Shown one piece after another: positions 43,734-52,624 of a stretch of DNA of 64,000 bases. Location of the stretch: assembly GCA_946535435.1 (NCBI GenBank), contig CAMNDM010000004.1, positions 62,001 to 126,000 on the forward strand. Reading direction: 5' to 3'. The notes under the pieces were generated by a model. That model did no database searches. It had not been told where the DNA came from and worked only from the letters and a program-made list of their open reading frames with translations. Within the stretch, counting starts at the first letter, position 1. Every line of letters begins with the position of its first letter. The translations under genes were made by a program, and so were the position numbers. This stretch comes from Physcocola sp002396385. Lineage in GTDB: Bacteria > Bacteroidota > Bacteroidia > Bacteroidales > Paludibacteraceae.

Positions 43734-44993
43734 TTAGTCTAATTTAATGATTTCTACACGTCGGTTCTTCTGGTGCTCCTCTTCGGTTGCCGCATTCTTG
43801 ATATCGAGTTGCGACTTACCAAATCCCTTATACTCCAGACGGTTCTTGTCGACACCCATTTCAACGAGTCGGTCGTAAACAATTTTAGCACGGTTGGTCG
43901 ACAATTTCTGGTTGTACTTTTCTCCACCTCGGATATCGGTGTGACCATTAATAGTGAATTTGCTGTTAGGATCGCTATTGACAAATTCGTAGATATAGTT
44001 GAACTCTTTCTCGTAAGAGTCAATCAGAGTCGTTTTGTCGAAATCGAAGTAGAAGACACAGGTCTTGTAGTCCTTCATTACCACTTTTGGGGTCGAATCA
44101 ACCACTGTTGTATCTGGTGCCGGAGTCTCTACAATAACAGGTATTACCTCTGGGCGGTAGATATCCTGGTTCCCGTTTCTGTTAGAGATAAGGAACGGAC
44201 AACCATCAGCCACAATAAAGTTCTCGTCGTTGCTATTGCTGTTAAACTCAGCCGGAATCATCACAGGTTTCGACTTGGTTTTGAGGTTCGTCTTGAAAAT
44301 GTTCATCCCCCCAAGGGTGTCGCTGGTAGCCGAAGCAAAATAGAAGGCAGAGTCGCCAGCAAGGAATGGAAAATCTTCGTCAGCCGCAGTGTTGACAATG
44401 TCACCCAAATTGACAGGTGCGCTCCACGACTTACCATCGGGCTTACGGTCGGAATACCAAATATCACGGCCACCCTGTCCGCCTTCAAACTCGGTCACAT
44501 AGTATAGGCGCTTGCCATTCTTCGAAATGGCTGGGTTGTACATTCCCGTTATGGTCGGCACTCTGTACGTCCAACGGCGTGCGGCGAACGAGGTTCCTTC
44601 TACCTTGGTCCTTCCTCCGCCTAGACCGTCGATCTTCAATTTTTGCGGATTCCCCCATTGTCTGTTGGTTTGCTCGGCTTGGTAGAGTTCCCCTCCTTTC
44701 GAGAAAACAATGGTTTTCCCGTATTGGGCAAACTGGCCTTCTATGCCCAAACTGCTTAAGTCGGGCATTGGGGTTATCTTCTTTATGTCGAGGCTGTCGT
44801 CTAGCTCTGCCAGATACACGGTGTCGTTTCTACTGAATGCCAGCTTGCCGTCTAACAACGACAGTCCGCTTTCTGTCTTGTTCGTGTTTATGCGCGACTG
44901 CGCTATGGCGTAGCCTTCCGAAAACTTGCGTTCTACTGCTTGCGCGCTTGCCGATAATAAGATTGCTGATGCAATGAAAATATATCTCTTCAT
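43734..44993 (-). CDS. PD40 beta-propeller plus OmpA-domain protein (cassette 2)
   Basis: 419 residues, paralogue of the protein at 36475 along its whole length: a signal peptide, PD40 segments (NPAISKNGKRLYYVTEFEGG, EDFPFLAGDSAFYFASA), a Pro/Thr/Val linker, and an OmpA domain (NGHTDIRGGEKYNQKLSTNRA, HQKNRRVEIIKLD). Predicted periplasmic link between the PorP/SprF barrel and peptidoglycan. Confidence 0.9.
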   Translation of the reverse strand: MKRYIFIASAILLSASAQAVERKFSEGYAIAQSRINTNKTESGLSLLDGKLAFSRNDTVYLAELDDSLDIKKITPMPDLSSLGIEGQFAQYGKTIVFSKGGELYQAEQTNRQWGNPQKLKIDGLGGGRTKVEGTSFAARRWTYRVPTITGMYNPAISKNGKRLYYVTEFEGGQGGRDIWYSDRKPDGKSWSAPVNLGDIVNTAADEDFPFLAGDSAFYFASATSDTLGGMNIFKTNLKTKSKPVMIPAEFNSNSNDENFIVADGCPFLISNRNGNQDIYRPEVIPVIVETPAPDTTVVDSTPKVVMKDYKTCVFYFDFDKTTLIDSYEKEFNYIYEFVNSDPNSKFTINGHTDIRGGEKYNQKLSTNRAKIVYDRLVEMGVDKNRLEYKGFGKSQLDIKNAATEEEHQKNRRVEIIKLD

Positions 44994-45008
44994 AAAATGG
45001 GCCTCTCG

Positions 45009-48000
45009 TTATTTTTTGTATACTTCTATCGATCCTTTCTTCTTCTCGCCGTCTTTCATAAAGAGCGTGTAGATGTAGATTCCAGGGTCGGCTTCTTTAC
45101 CGCGGTATTTCCCGTCCCATCCGTTGGCCGAGTGGCATACAAGGTTGCCGTACCGGTCGTAGATGTAGACTTCGTATCCCTCCATAAAGATGTCGTTCTT
45201 GCCTTCGCGCGTGTGTGGCGTGAACAAGGTTGGTATAACCGTGTTGTCGGCTGGTTTTATCACATTCAATGCCAGTGTAACAATACTGTCGCAACCAAAT
45301 TGGTTGGTCTCTACCTGGTTAAAGTAGAAAATGCCTTCTGCCTCTTGCTCTGGCAGGTCGAAACCATTGGCTTTATAGCTTTCTCCTACATGAACCGTGC
45401 TGACTATCTGGCTGGTTGAAACCGGATTTACGTACAAATTGAGATGGGTGATTTTTTCACACCACATTGTGTCACTGTACCGGCCTGGCTCGGTCAGCTG
45501 GCGGTCGGCAAAGTTGTAACTGCTGCCCGCACAGATGGTATCGTTAATTTCATCAACGATCATATTCAATTTGGTGATATAGAGGTGAATCAGCGTGTCG
45601 CATTCTCCTCCCACTCCTGGAACTACGTGCAAATGGTGTCCTGGTTCAGTATACTCCACTCCTCCATATTCAAACGCCCCCAAACAAAATTCGCCTTCGA
45701 GCATTAGAGATACATTTTGTTTGTAATGGATATGGTGTACCACTACGCTGTCGCAACCGTTGGCCGCTACCAATTTCTCTTCGGTCTCCAAATCTGGCTC
45801 TCCCATAAATTCGGTGCATAAAGTGTCGTAAAGTATTGTTACAGACTTTGGCAAAACTGTCAGGTTCAGTGTGGTGGTCACTTCGTTTTCCGTCATGGTG
45901 TAGACTCCGCCTTCGGTCAGTTCTTTCCCGTCGAAAGTGTAGGTCTCGCCCTCACAAATGCTTTCATTTATAACTTTTGACGATGGTCCATCTACTGTCA
46001 AATGAAGTATAACAATGCTGTCGCAACCATTTGCGGCTCCTCCTTTTACGGTGTCAGTGTAAACGCCTGCCTCTGAAATGTCTTGCGAACCAAAATGGTA
46101 GCTTTCGCCAGCGGCGATAGTCTCATACAATTCCTTCACAGCAGGCGACAAGACTTTTACGACCAGCGTGTCGCCACCACAAGAGCATGAAGGGTAGTAG
46201 GTGCCCGATTCGGTTATTTTTTTACCGTAGAACATCACACTATCTCCTTGACAGAGATCGACATATAGCGTTTTACTAGGGATCACGTTGAAGACCGTAT
46301 CGATAAAGACCGGATACTTACCCTCTTCCTGGCGCCACAAGTTAGGCGTATGTTCGTTAAGCAAGGCGAATATGGTACCATCGTTGAAGTCCGATTCCGG
46401 ACGCTCCATTTCTGGCTGTTGCCCAGTTTTACCAAGTGCGTTGCAATAATAGCTGTGCTCCACCTTCGTATTTGGATAGTCGGGAGCGATGGCGCACAAA
46501 CCACCTCCATAGTCATTCTCGGTACTTTCCACATCTCCATATGAATAACAGTTGGTAATGAGGCAGTTTTCCGCACTGCCGACAACGCCGCCAACGCGCG
46601 ACGAATGTCCGGTAATGTTGCCATAACTATAGCAGTCGGTTACAATGCCATTGGTACTTACAGCACCCGCAATACCTCCTACACCGAACAAACTCTTGTT
46701 TGAACTGATGCTCGTTATGTTACCCTCGTTGTGGCATTTTTCTATATAGCTGTCTTTACCGGCATAACCGATGATACCTCCATTGAACTTATTTGAGCAG
46801 TAAATGTCTACATAGTTATGGCAATCGATAAGTTTCACGGCACCCACGCCAACAATTCCACCCACAGAAAGGGACGTACTAGATATAGAACCTGAAGCGA
46901 GAATAACATTCCGAATTTCAGCTCCGCCTGTTGCTAAGCCAAACAAGCCTGTTCCTTCCTTATCGTTCACAACATAGATATTTTCGATACGGTGGTTATG
47001 TCCGTTAAACACACCTCTGAATCGGGCTTTATCATAGCCAATAGGAGTCCAAGAACCTATGTCCGGGCCGCAAACCCTCGACAAATCGATATCAGCATCC
47101 AGCACAGCGTGCGCGTACTCGTTTACTGGGATTGAAGGTTCGGTACCATTAATTACAGCGGCAAAATAAAGGAACTCGCCGGCAGTTGTTATGTGGAAAG
47201 GACACTCTTCCGTACCATCGCCGCACGGTTTCTTAATAGAGGCTTTTATTTCGGTAATTTTTTCCATCTTCGAGCCGGCTGAATAGGAGTACGATACCCA
47301 TTCTCCTGTTCCATAAACGCTGGCTATGAAACCATTCTTTGCCTGAAGCGTGTGTGTGCCTTCGCTTATTTTAATGGCGGCCGTTGAGTAAACGTTGTCA
47401 ATTGGGCTGAAAGTGGCAAATCCCGTCTTCCCGTCCAATTTGATGGTCTCTGCGTCTTCTGTCTTGATAACCAGATTCAGATAGTGGTAGCTGACATCTT
47501 TATGTGTTATGGTAGTGAAGGTCACCTCCTCTATCGACTGTTCTATCGGCACTACATATTGGAACGATGGTCCTCCTGCTCGTTGCTTCAAATAAAGCGA
47601 ACTGGTCATGTATTGGTAGGTGGCTACGGGCTCTGTGGTCTCCAGCTTGAATGCTCCATCAGACTCGGCTACAATAAAGTCATACGATTCATATGCGTTA
47701 ATAGTAGCTATCAACTCTCCGTTTTTGTAAATTTCTGTACCGTCTTTGCAAGCGGTACATTTAATCATATCGTAATTACAGTCTAAGAAAGGACGGATGA
47801 TGAAGTTCTTTCCCCATGATGAAACCGGATAGGCCACATCAAACAGAATGTCTGAGTCGCCTTTTTGATTTTCGTCTGGCACGTTGGAACTATTGTTACC
47901 TGTAAAAACGGCAACTTTCTTTCCGTTCAGGACACGGACCTGCGAACCCGAAAGTCCTTTTCCCATATCTTCTTTCTTGTTTGCCACTTGGTAGACATCT

Positions 48001-48578
48001 CCTTTGTTCAATGTTATTGTAAAGGGTACGTCAGCAGGCTTTCCATCGGTGGTGGTCAGGGTAGGCGTTATTTGCACTTTGGTGTCGTCTTCAAAGGCGA
48101 TCACGCTGAATGTGCTGGGACGGAATGCATATTTTACCGATTCTGTACGGCTCACGTTGCTCTGTACAATGTAGTAAGAGCCGCAGGCCTCTGTTGGCAG
48201 CACCAGCGTGGCATCGCAACTGGCAATTTGGTAGTTTTCTGCGTAAACTGATATTTCTTTCTTACTGGTAATGTGAAGCGATTTATTGACCACTTCTCCG
48301 TATTCAGACATGTTGAAGTCGTCGAACGGTATTGTTACACTTTCTAGTGAGTTGGCCCCTACTAAAACGGTCTGTTTATATCCTATTTTCTCGTTTTCAA
48401 GGGTGACTTCAGTCTCTTCTTGCGCCGACAAAAAGACCTTTAAATAGTGATCCTTGTCCAAGTTTTTATCTTCATTCTGAATGAACGCCATCCAAAAGTC
48501 GGTTCCTGACGTTTTTTGGCCCTGCACTACCGTTCCGGTTAATAGCAGTAACCATAGTAAAAGGTGTTTTAGTTTCAT
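45009..48578 (-). CDS. Giant T9SS type B protein with IgGFc-binding-like and GLUG domains
   Basis: 1189 residues. After the signal peptide comes a region like the IgGFc-binding N-terminal domain (FWMAFIQNED, then LHITSKKEISVYAENYQIASCDATLVLPTEACG-like blocks, about 20-430). GLUG-type repeats follow at about 540-740 (GGIVGVGAVKLIDCHNYVDI, GGIAGAVSTNGIVTDCYSYG, GGVVGSAENCLITNCYSYGD). Then come several Cys-start repeats ending GCDSIVILHL or similar, and the type B sorting domain (TPHTREGKNDIF, YDRYGNLVCHSANGWDG, ending GSIEVYKK). It is probably an adhesin and the first gene of cassette 2. Confidence 0.9.
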   Translation of the reverse strand: MKLKHLLLWLLLLTGTVVQGQKTSGTDFWMAFIQNEDKNLDKDHYLKVFLSAQEETEVTLENEKIGYKQTVLVGANSLESVTIPFDDFNMSEYGEVVNKSLHITSKKEISVYAENYQIASCDATLVLPTEACGSYYIVQSNVSRTESVKYAFRPSTFSVIAFEDDTKVQITPTLTTTDGKPADVPFTITLNKGDVYQVANKKEDMGKGLSGSQVRVLNGKKVAVFTGNNSSNVPDENQKGDSDILFDVAYPVSSWGKNFIIRPFLDCNYDMIKCTACKDGTEIYKNGELIATINAYESYDFIVAESDGAFKLETTEPVATYQYMTSSLYLKQRAGGPSFQYVVPIEQSIEEVTFTTITHKDVSYHYLNLVIKTEDAETIKLDGKTGFATFSPIDNVYSTAAIKISEGTHTLQAKNGFIASVYGTGEWVSYSYSAGSKMEKITEIKASIKKPCGDGTEECPFHITTAGEFLYFAAVINGTEPSIPVNEYAHAVLDADIDLSRVCGPDIGSWTPIGYDKARFRGVFNGHNHRIENIYVVNDKEGTGLFGLATGGAEIRNVILASGSISSTSLSVGGIVGVGAVKLIDCHNYVDIYCSNKFNGGIIGYAGKDSYIEKCHNEGNITSISSNKSLFGVGGIAGAVSTNGIVTDCYSYGNITGHSSRVGGVVGSAENCLITNCYSYGDVESTENDYGGGLCAIAPDYPNTKVEHSYYCNALGKTGQQPEMERPESDFNDGTIFALLNEHTPNLWRQEEGKYPVFIDTVFNVIPSKTLYVDLCQGDSVMFYGKKITESGTYYPSCSCGGDTLVVKVLSPAVKELYETIAAGESYHFGSQDISEAGVYTDTVKGGAANGCDSIVILHLTVDGPSSKVINESICEGETYTFDGKELTEGGVYTMTENEVTTTLNLTVLPKSVTILYDTLCTEFMGEPDLETEEKLVAANGCDSVVVHHIHYKQNVSLMLEGEFCLGAFEYGGVEYTEPGHHLHVVPGVGGECDTLIHLYITKLNMIVDEINDTICAGSSYNFADRQLTEPGRYSDTMWCEKITHLNLYVNPVSTSQIVSTVHVGESYKANGFDLPEQEAEGIFYFNQVETNQFGCDSIVTLALNVIKPADNTVIPTLFTPHTREGKNDIFMEGYEVYIYDRYGNLVCHSANGWDGKYRGKEADPGIYIYTLFMKDGEKKKGSIEVYKK

Positions 48579-48885
48579 TATTGTTTTTTGTGTTTTTGGG
48601 GGTGGTTGTGGCCGCCTCCTTTATGCTTTCTGGTGTGTATCCCGAATCTTGTTATCCGCAAACTTTTCCCTGAAGATAGCTTGTATTGCCGATTGGTAAG
48701 ATTTTGATGCAAATTTACGTCTTATTTCTTTGCTTTTTTAATGAGAATTTATGTTGTATAACATGTTCTGTCTGCTTTGGGCGTGGGGTTGTGGTGGTAT
48801 AGGTGCGCAGTGTGCTTTTTAAGTATCGGGAAACAAGGTCGGGTGTTCTTTTTATCGCTAACTTTGCGGAAAATTTGTGCCGACA
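48579..48885. promoter_or_regulatory. Divergent promoter region of cassette 2 and the TauE-like gene
   Basis: 307 bases. Minus-strand box TAAATTTG (48717-48710) would start the cassette 2 message with a leader of about 130 bases. Plus-strand box TAACTTTG (48859-48866) lies 19 bases before the TauE-like ATG. Neither has a clear -33 element. Nothing else is seen. Confidence 0.5.
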
Positions 48886-49620
48886 ATGTCATTCTCCGTC
48901 TCTGTTCTCCTTATTCTGTTTGCGGCCAGTGTGGTCGCCAGTTTCATCCAGCGTGTCAGTGGGTTTGGCTTTGGCATTTTCATAATGACCATTTTACCCT
49001 ATGTGATGCCTTCTTATGGCGAGTCTACCACGCTCTCTGGCCTGTTGGCGCTTACTCAGTCGTTGGTGGTTGTTGTGCAAATGCGTCATTACATTGTTTT
49101 GAGAAGGGTTGTGCCTATGCTGTTGGCTTTCCTTGTCACGTCTTACTTTGCAGTGGGATATGTGGCTAGGTTCGACACCGTTTTCTTTATGCATGTTTTA
49201 GGGGGTGTGCTCATTTTACTCAGCATCTATTTCCTGTTTTTCTCATCCCGCATCCATGTCAGCCAGTCTGTTCCCATGCAGATGACAATGGGGGGCGTTA
49301 GTGGCGTAATGGGCGGATTCTTTGGTATGCAGGGCCCACCGGCTGTGCTTTACTATGTCCAATCGGAACCCGATAAGGCGCATTATGCCGCACAAACCCA
49401 GTTGTATTTTTTTTCGGGTAATGCTTTTATGACGGTGGTCCGCTCTCAAAACGGATTCTTAACTCCTGCTGTCGGCCAGGCTTGGGTGTTTGCAATCTTG
49501 GGCGTGGTGGTCGGCACCTTTATTGGCACCAAGGTCTTTAACCGCATTTCGGCCGATGTGCTCCGTAAAGTGGTCTATGGCTATATGGCGGTAAGTGGGG
49601 TGGTTGCCCTGTTGAAGTGA
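48886..49620 (+). CDS. TauE/SafE-family membrane permease
   Basis: 244 residues, about eight helices. The ATG at 48886 is preferred to a GTG nine bases upstream. The half-domains show the family's glycine motifs: FIQRVSGFGFGIFIMTILPY in the first half and MTMGGVSGVMGGFFGMQGPPAVLYY in the second. The family exports or imports sulfur-containing or small organic anions; the substrate is not readable. Single gene; a weak CAGCG/CGCTG hairpin at about 49651-49685 may end it. Confidence 0.9.
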   Translation: MSFSVSVLLILFAASVVASFIQRVSGFGFGIFIMTILPYVMPSYGESTTLSGLLALTQSLVVVVQMRHYIVLRRVVPMLLAFLVTSYFAVGYVARFDTVFFMHVLGGVLILLSIYFLFFSSRIHVSQSVPMQMTMGGVSGVMGGFFGMQGPPAVLYYVQSEPDKAHYAAQTQLYFFSGNAFMTVVRSQNGFLTPAVGQAWVFAILGVVVGTFIGTKVFNRISADVLRKVVYGYMAVSGVVALLK

Positions 49621-49698
49621 TGCTGTACGGTTGAATCTTAAACCTTTTCCGCAGCGACTCCGTTCCCTCGAGCCGAAATGCGCTGTTTGTTATCAATT

Positions 49699-49754
49699 GC
49701 TTACTTTTGACGCATATTTGCTCTTTCCCCGGTGGCTTGCTCCCTCTAACTTTG
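49699..49754 (+). promoter_or_regulatory. Promoter with shared 28-bp upstream element (copy 4)
   Basis: Plus strand: the element at 49699-49726 begins GCTTACTTTT and ends TGCTCTTT, then 20 bases, then TAACTTTG (49747-49754). An A-rich leader leads to the small gene at 49792. Confidence 0.8.
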
Positions 49755-49791
49755 CCTCAACAATAACAAACAAATTAAAAACAAAGAATAT

Positions 49792-49881
49792 ATGAGCTGT
49801 GGAAATGGATTGGAGCGATACGTAAGGGTTGCTTCTGGTGGTTGTGTCTGTACTAATTGCACTAATAGTGGGACTTGTTAA
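49792..49881 (+). CDS. 29-residue Cys-rich peptide (short gene)
   Basis: A 30-codon frame (ATG to TAA) with a complete expression context: the 28-bp element, a -7 box and an A-rich leader (CAATAACAAACAAATTAAAA). The peptide begins MSCGNGLERYVRVASGG and ends with a cluster of Cys, Thr and Asn. It has five cysteines (positions 3, 18, 20, 23 and 29) and no signal sequence. I do not recognise a family. It could be a signalling peptide, a modified natural-product precursor or a metal-binding peptide. The nearest radical SAM maturase is 3.6 kb downstream, too far to assign as a partner. Confidence 0.6.
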   Translation: MSCGNGLERYVRVASGGCVCTNCTNSGTC

Positions 49882-50013
49882 ACTGGTAGGATATTTAGTG
49901 GGTTAATCTCGCTGGTTTGACGTTTTTTGTGCTCAATAAAACTTTTTTGTCGTATATTTAACTATTATATATGACTGTTTTTTTACTAATCCTAATTTAA
50001 ACACTGAATAATT

Positions 50014-51696
50014 ATGAATCTGAAAAAATTTATCGAAAAATACACCACTGCGCCTATCAAAGAAAAGAAGGTGGCTGAGATTGTGAAGGTCTATGGTGCA
50101 GAACTGCCTGAAGAGGTGCAGCACTTCGTGTCGGCTTGTGGCAATGAGCCGCTTTTTTTGGAAGATGATAAAACAAATGCGGATTTCAGAGTCCTTTCTT
50201 TTGATGAAATTGTGGATGCGGAGGAAGATATGGATACCGATTTTAAATCGATGAAAATGATTCCGCTCATCGACTGCTACGACAACCAATTTGTTGTTTA
50301 CAAGTTTGAGGAACAATGTTGGGCTATGTATTCTTTCGACGACGATAACTCTTGGGACGAGAATCCGTCGCTCGGCGATTTCCTTTTGAACATCTACGAT
50401 TTTAAAATAATTTTTGAAAGAAACTTGGCTAAGGCTGAAAACGGCGATGCTGACGCCATGTATGAGCTCGGTGAGTGTTTCTATTATGGAGAAGGTGTCC
50501 GAACCAGTAACAAGAAAGCGGCGGCTTGGTTTGAAAAAGCGGCCGAGTTGGGTAATATAAAAGCCATGAAAAGAATTGCAAATTGGTATTCTTCTGGCAC
50601 TGGGGTCCCTAAAAGTGACGTGAAAGCGGCTGCCTGGTTTGAAAGAGCGTTTGAAAATGCTGATGCTGAGTCTCAATTTGATTTGGGCTATCGCTTTTAT
50701 ACGGGTGATGGGGTCCCTAAAAACCTTAGTAAAGCGGCCGAATGGTTTGAAAAGGCGGCTGAAAAAGGACATGCTGTAGGACAACGTAATTTAGGATCTT
50801 GTTACTTAGAAGGGTATGGCGTTAAACAAGACAAACAGAAGGCTGCTGAATGGTTCAGAAAATCTGCTGAACAAGGGCACGCTGAAGCACAGAACGACTT
50901 GGGCTGGTGTTATGATAAAGGCTGTGGTGTTCCTCAAAGTGATGTGAAAGCTGTCGAATGGTACAGAAAGGCTGCTGAACAAGGCTATGCTAGGGCGCAA
51001 AATAACTTAGGTCTTTTCTATTACAATGGCTGTGGGGTGGAAAAGAATTATGAAATTGCAAAAGAATGGTTTGAAAAGGCGGCTACGCAGGGATATAAAG
51101 ACAGTCAGTTTTATTTGGCTATGCTTTATTATGCAGGAGAGGGTGTTGAGCAAGATTATAAGAAAGCTTTGGAATTTTGGCTGTTGTCTGCAAAACAAGG
51201 TGATGGAAATGCCATGTATAACATTGGTACTCTCTATTTAAAAGGTCAAGGCGTTGAAAAGGATGAGGCTACTGCTGTGGAATGGTTCAAAAAGGCTGCG
51301 TCGCAGGGATATGTCACGGCTTTTTTTATATTGGGGGAATGTTACGAATATGGTCATAGTGTGCAGGATATGGAACTTGCTGTTTCGTGGTATAGGAAGG
51401 CTGCTGATAGTGGCAGCCAAGATGCCGTTAATGCATTGGCAAGGTTAGGGAAGGCAAAGGTTGCTGAGAAACAGTCTGTGAATGAAACGCCTGCTCAAAA
51501 TGAAGAAGTGGAAAAACTCCCTTCGGTCTGCTTTACGGGGGCTTGCCCTGGCTACACGCGTGCCGAACTCTCTGATTTGGTTGAGGGAAAATATGTGGTA
51601 AAAGACAGTGTGACCAAAGATCTCGACATTCTGGTCTGTGCCGACCCTAACTCTGGAAGCTCTAAACTCCAGAAGGCTGCGAAAAACGGTGTCTGA
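50014..51696 (+). CDS. SUKH-like + Sel1-repeat + BRCT protein, cut by in-frame TGA
   Basis: 560 residues. The N-terminus (about 1-130) resembles SMI1/KNR4 (SUKH) domains, with ELPEEVQHFVSACGN and FKSMKMIPLIDCYDNQFVVY. Nine full Sel1 repeats follow from about residue 145, such as AMYELGECFYYGEGV and AQNDLGWCYDKGCGV. The last 60 residues are a BRCT domain of the DNA ligase type (VCFTGA, YTRAELSDLVEGKYVV, SSKLQKAAKNGV) that stops before its last helix. The next frame starts three bases later in phase and supplies that end (IMSYDDFLAIIG), so the two were one gene. Confidence 0.85.
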   Translation: MNLKKFIEKYTTAPIKEKKVAEIVKVYGAELPEEVQHFVSACGNEPLFLEDDKTNADFRVLSFDEIVDAEEDMDTDFKSMKMIPLIDCYDNQFVVYKFEEQCWAMYSFDDDNSWDENPSLGDFLLNIYDFKIIFERNLAKAENGDADAMYELGECFYYGEGVRTSNKKAAAWFEKAAELGNIKAMKRIANWYSSGTGVPKSDVKAAAWFERAFENADAESQFDLGYRFYTGDGVPKNLSKAAEWFEKAAEKGHAVGQRNLGSCYLEGYGVKQDKQKAAEWFRKSAEQGHAEAQNDLGWCYDKGCGVPQSDVKAVEWYRKAAEQGYARAQNNLGLFYYNGCGVEKNYEIAKEWFEKAATQGYKDSQFYLAMLYYAGEGVEQDYKKALEFWLLSAKQGDGNAMYNIGTLYLKGQGVEKDEATAVEWFKKAASQGYVTAFFILGECYEYGHSVQDMELAVSWYRKAADSGSQDAVNALARLGKAKVAEKQSVNETPAQNEEVEKLPSVCFTGACPGYTRAELSDLVEGKYVVKDSVTKDLDILVCADPNSGSSKLQKAAKNGV

Positions 51697-51699
51697 ATT

Positions 51700-52548
51700 A
51701 TGTCGTACGATGACTTCTTGGCTATAATTGGTGAAGATGACGAGGAGGGTGATGAACAGCGCCAGATAGAACTGACTAAAAAGGTGCTCGACGATATAAG
51801 GAAAAACACGATGAAGCCGCTCCTTCGCTTAAAACTTACAAAAAAGCCTGTCTCTCTGTTTGAAAGCAAAGTGGGTGGTTTGCCTTATCTGCCAAATAAA
51901 GAGGCTGTTCCGTTCGATGCAAATGGTTGTCCGCTACGTATGGTCGCCCAAATTGACTGTAAGGAACTTTCTTACCTTCCCGATTATCCGCAAACAGGCT
52001 TGATGCAATTCTGGGTCGGACAGGATGAAGTGTATGGATTAGACATTGACGGCGGGGCGCGTGTGGTTTGGTACGAAACCATCGACGAAACGGTTACGGA
52101 TGATATGGTGAGGGTGTGGCTTGATGAACTCCCACAGCCGGAAGATGATGAAGACTTCCCTATTCAAGATGAATTCGCTATCTCGTTCTCCGAAACACAG
52201 GAACCAATGTCGCTTCTCGACAATAATTTCACGGATATCTTTACCGAGAAATATAACGAATTGTCTGACGATGAGCCTGTTGACGATTATGACGAACTTT
52301 CGGAGGAAGCCCATAGTCTGATTGAGGATTTTGCAGATTCTGATGGACATAAAATCGGTGGTTATCCTGCTTTCTGTCAAGATGACCCGCGTAATGAGAA
52401 TCAAACGGTGGTGCTGCTTCAGATTGATAGCGATTCCGATAACGACATTTGGTGGGGTGACTCTGGCGTCTGTGGTTTCTTCTGCACGCCTGAGGAACTG
52501 AAAAAACGCGACTTCTCAAATGTCCTTTATAATTGGGATTGTTATTGA
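51700..52548 (+). CDS. DUF1963 (YwqG-like) protein, probably the C-terminal half of the upstream gene
   Basis: 282 residues in the same frame as the Sel1 gene, separated only by TGA-ATT. Its first residues, SYDDFLAIIG, are the expected last helix of the preceding BRCT domain, then an acidic linker (EDDEEGDEQRQ). The rest is a DUF1963/YwqG domain: FESKVGGLPYLPN, FDANGCPLRMVAQIDC, a central YGLDIDGGARVVWYE, and HKIGGYPAFCQDDPR with WWGDSGVCGFF near the end. It may be made by re-initiation at this ATG, or by read-through. Domain function is unknown. Confidence 0.82.
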   Translation: MSYDDFLAIIGEDDEEGDEQRQIELTKKVLDDIRKNTMKPLLRLKLTKKPVSLFESKVGGLPYLPNKEAVPFDANGCPLRMVAQIDCKELSYLPDYPQTGLMQFWVGQDEVYGLDIDGGARVVWYETIDETVTDDMVRVWLDELPQPEDDEDFPIQDEFAISFSETQEPMSLLDNNFTDIFTEKYNELSDDEPVDDYDELSEEAHSLIEDFADSDGHKIGGYPAFCQDDPRNENQTVVLLQIDSDSDNDIWWGDSGVCGFFCTPEELKKRDFSNVLYNWDCY

Positions 52549-52624
52549 TGACCATTGCCACATGTGGTGGCAAATAGCTCTTCTGTTATATTTTTACTTG
52601 TTTATGAAACTAACATTTTTCTCA

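Noticed and set aside
51694..51696. TGA as selenocysteine in the Sel1-BRCT gene.
   Set aside because: No redox motif surrounds it, a Sec residue is not expected in BRCT, and no SECIS-like hairpin is evident just downstream.
52555..52570. Palindrome CCACATGTGG before the YD-like gene as an operator.
   Set aside because: It is single-copy and overlaps the region just after the DUF1963 stop without a clear promoter; too little support.
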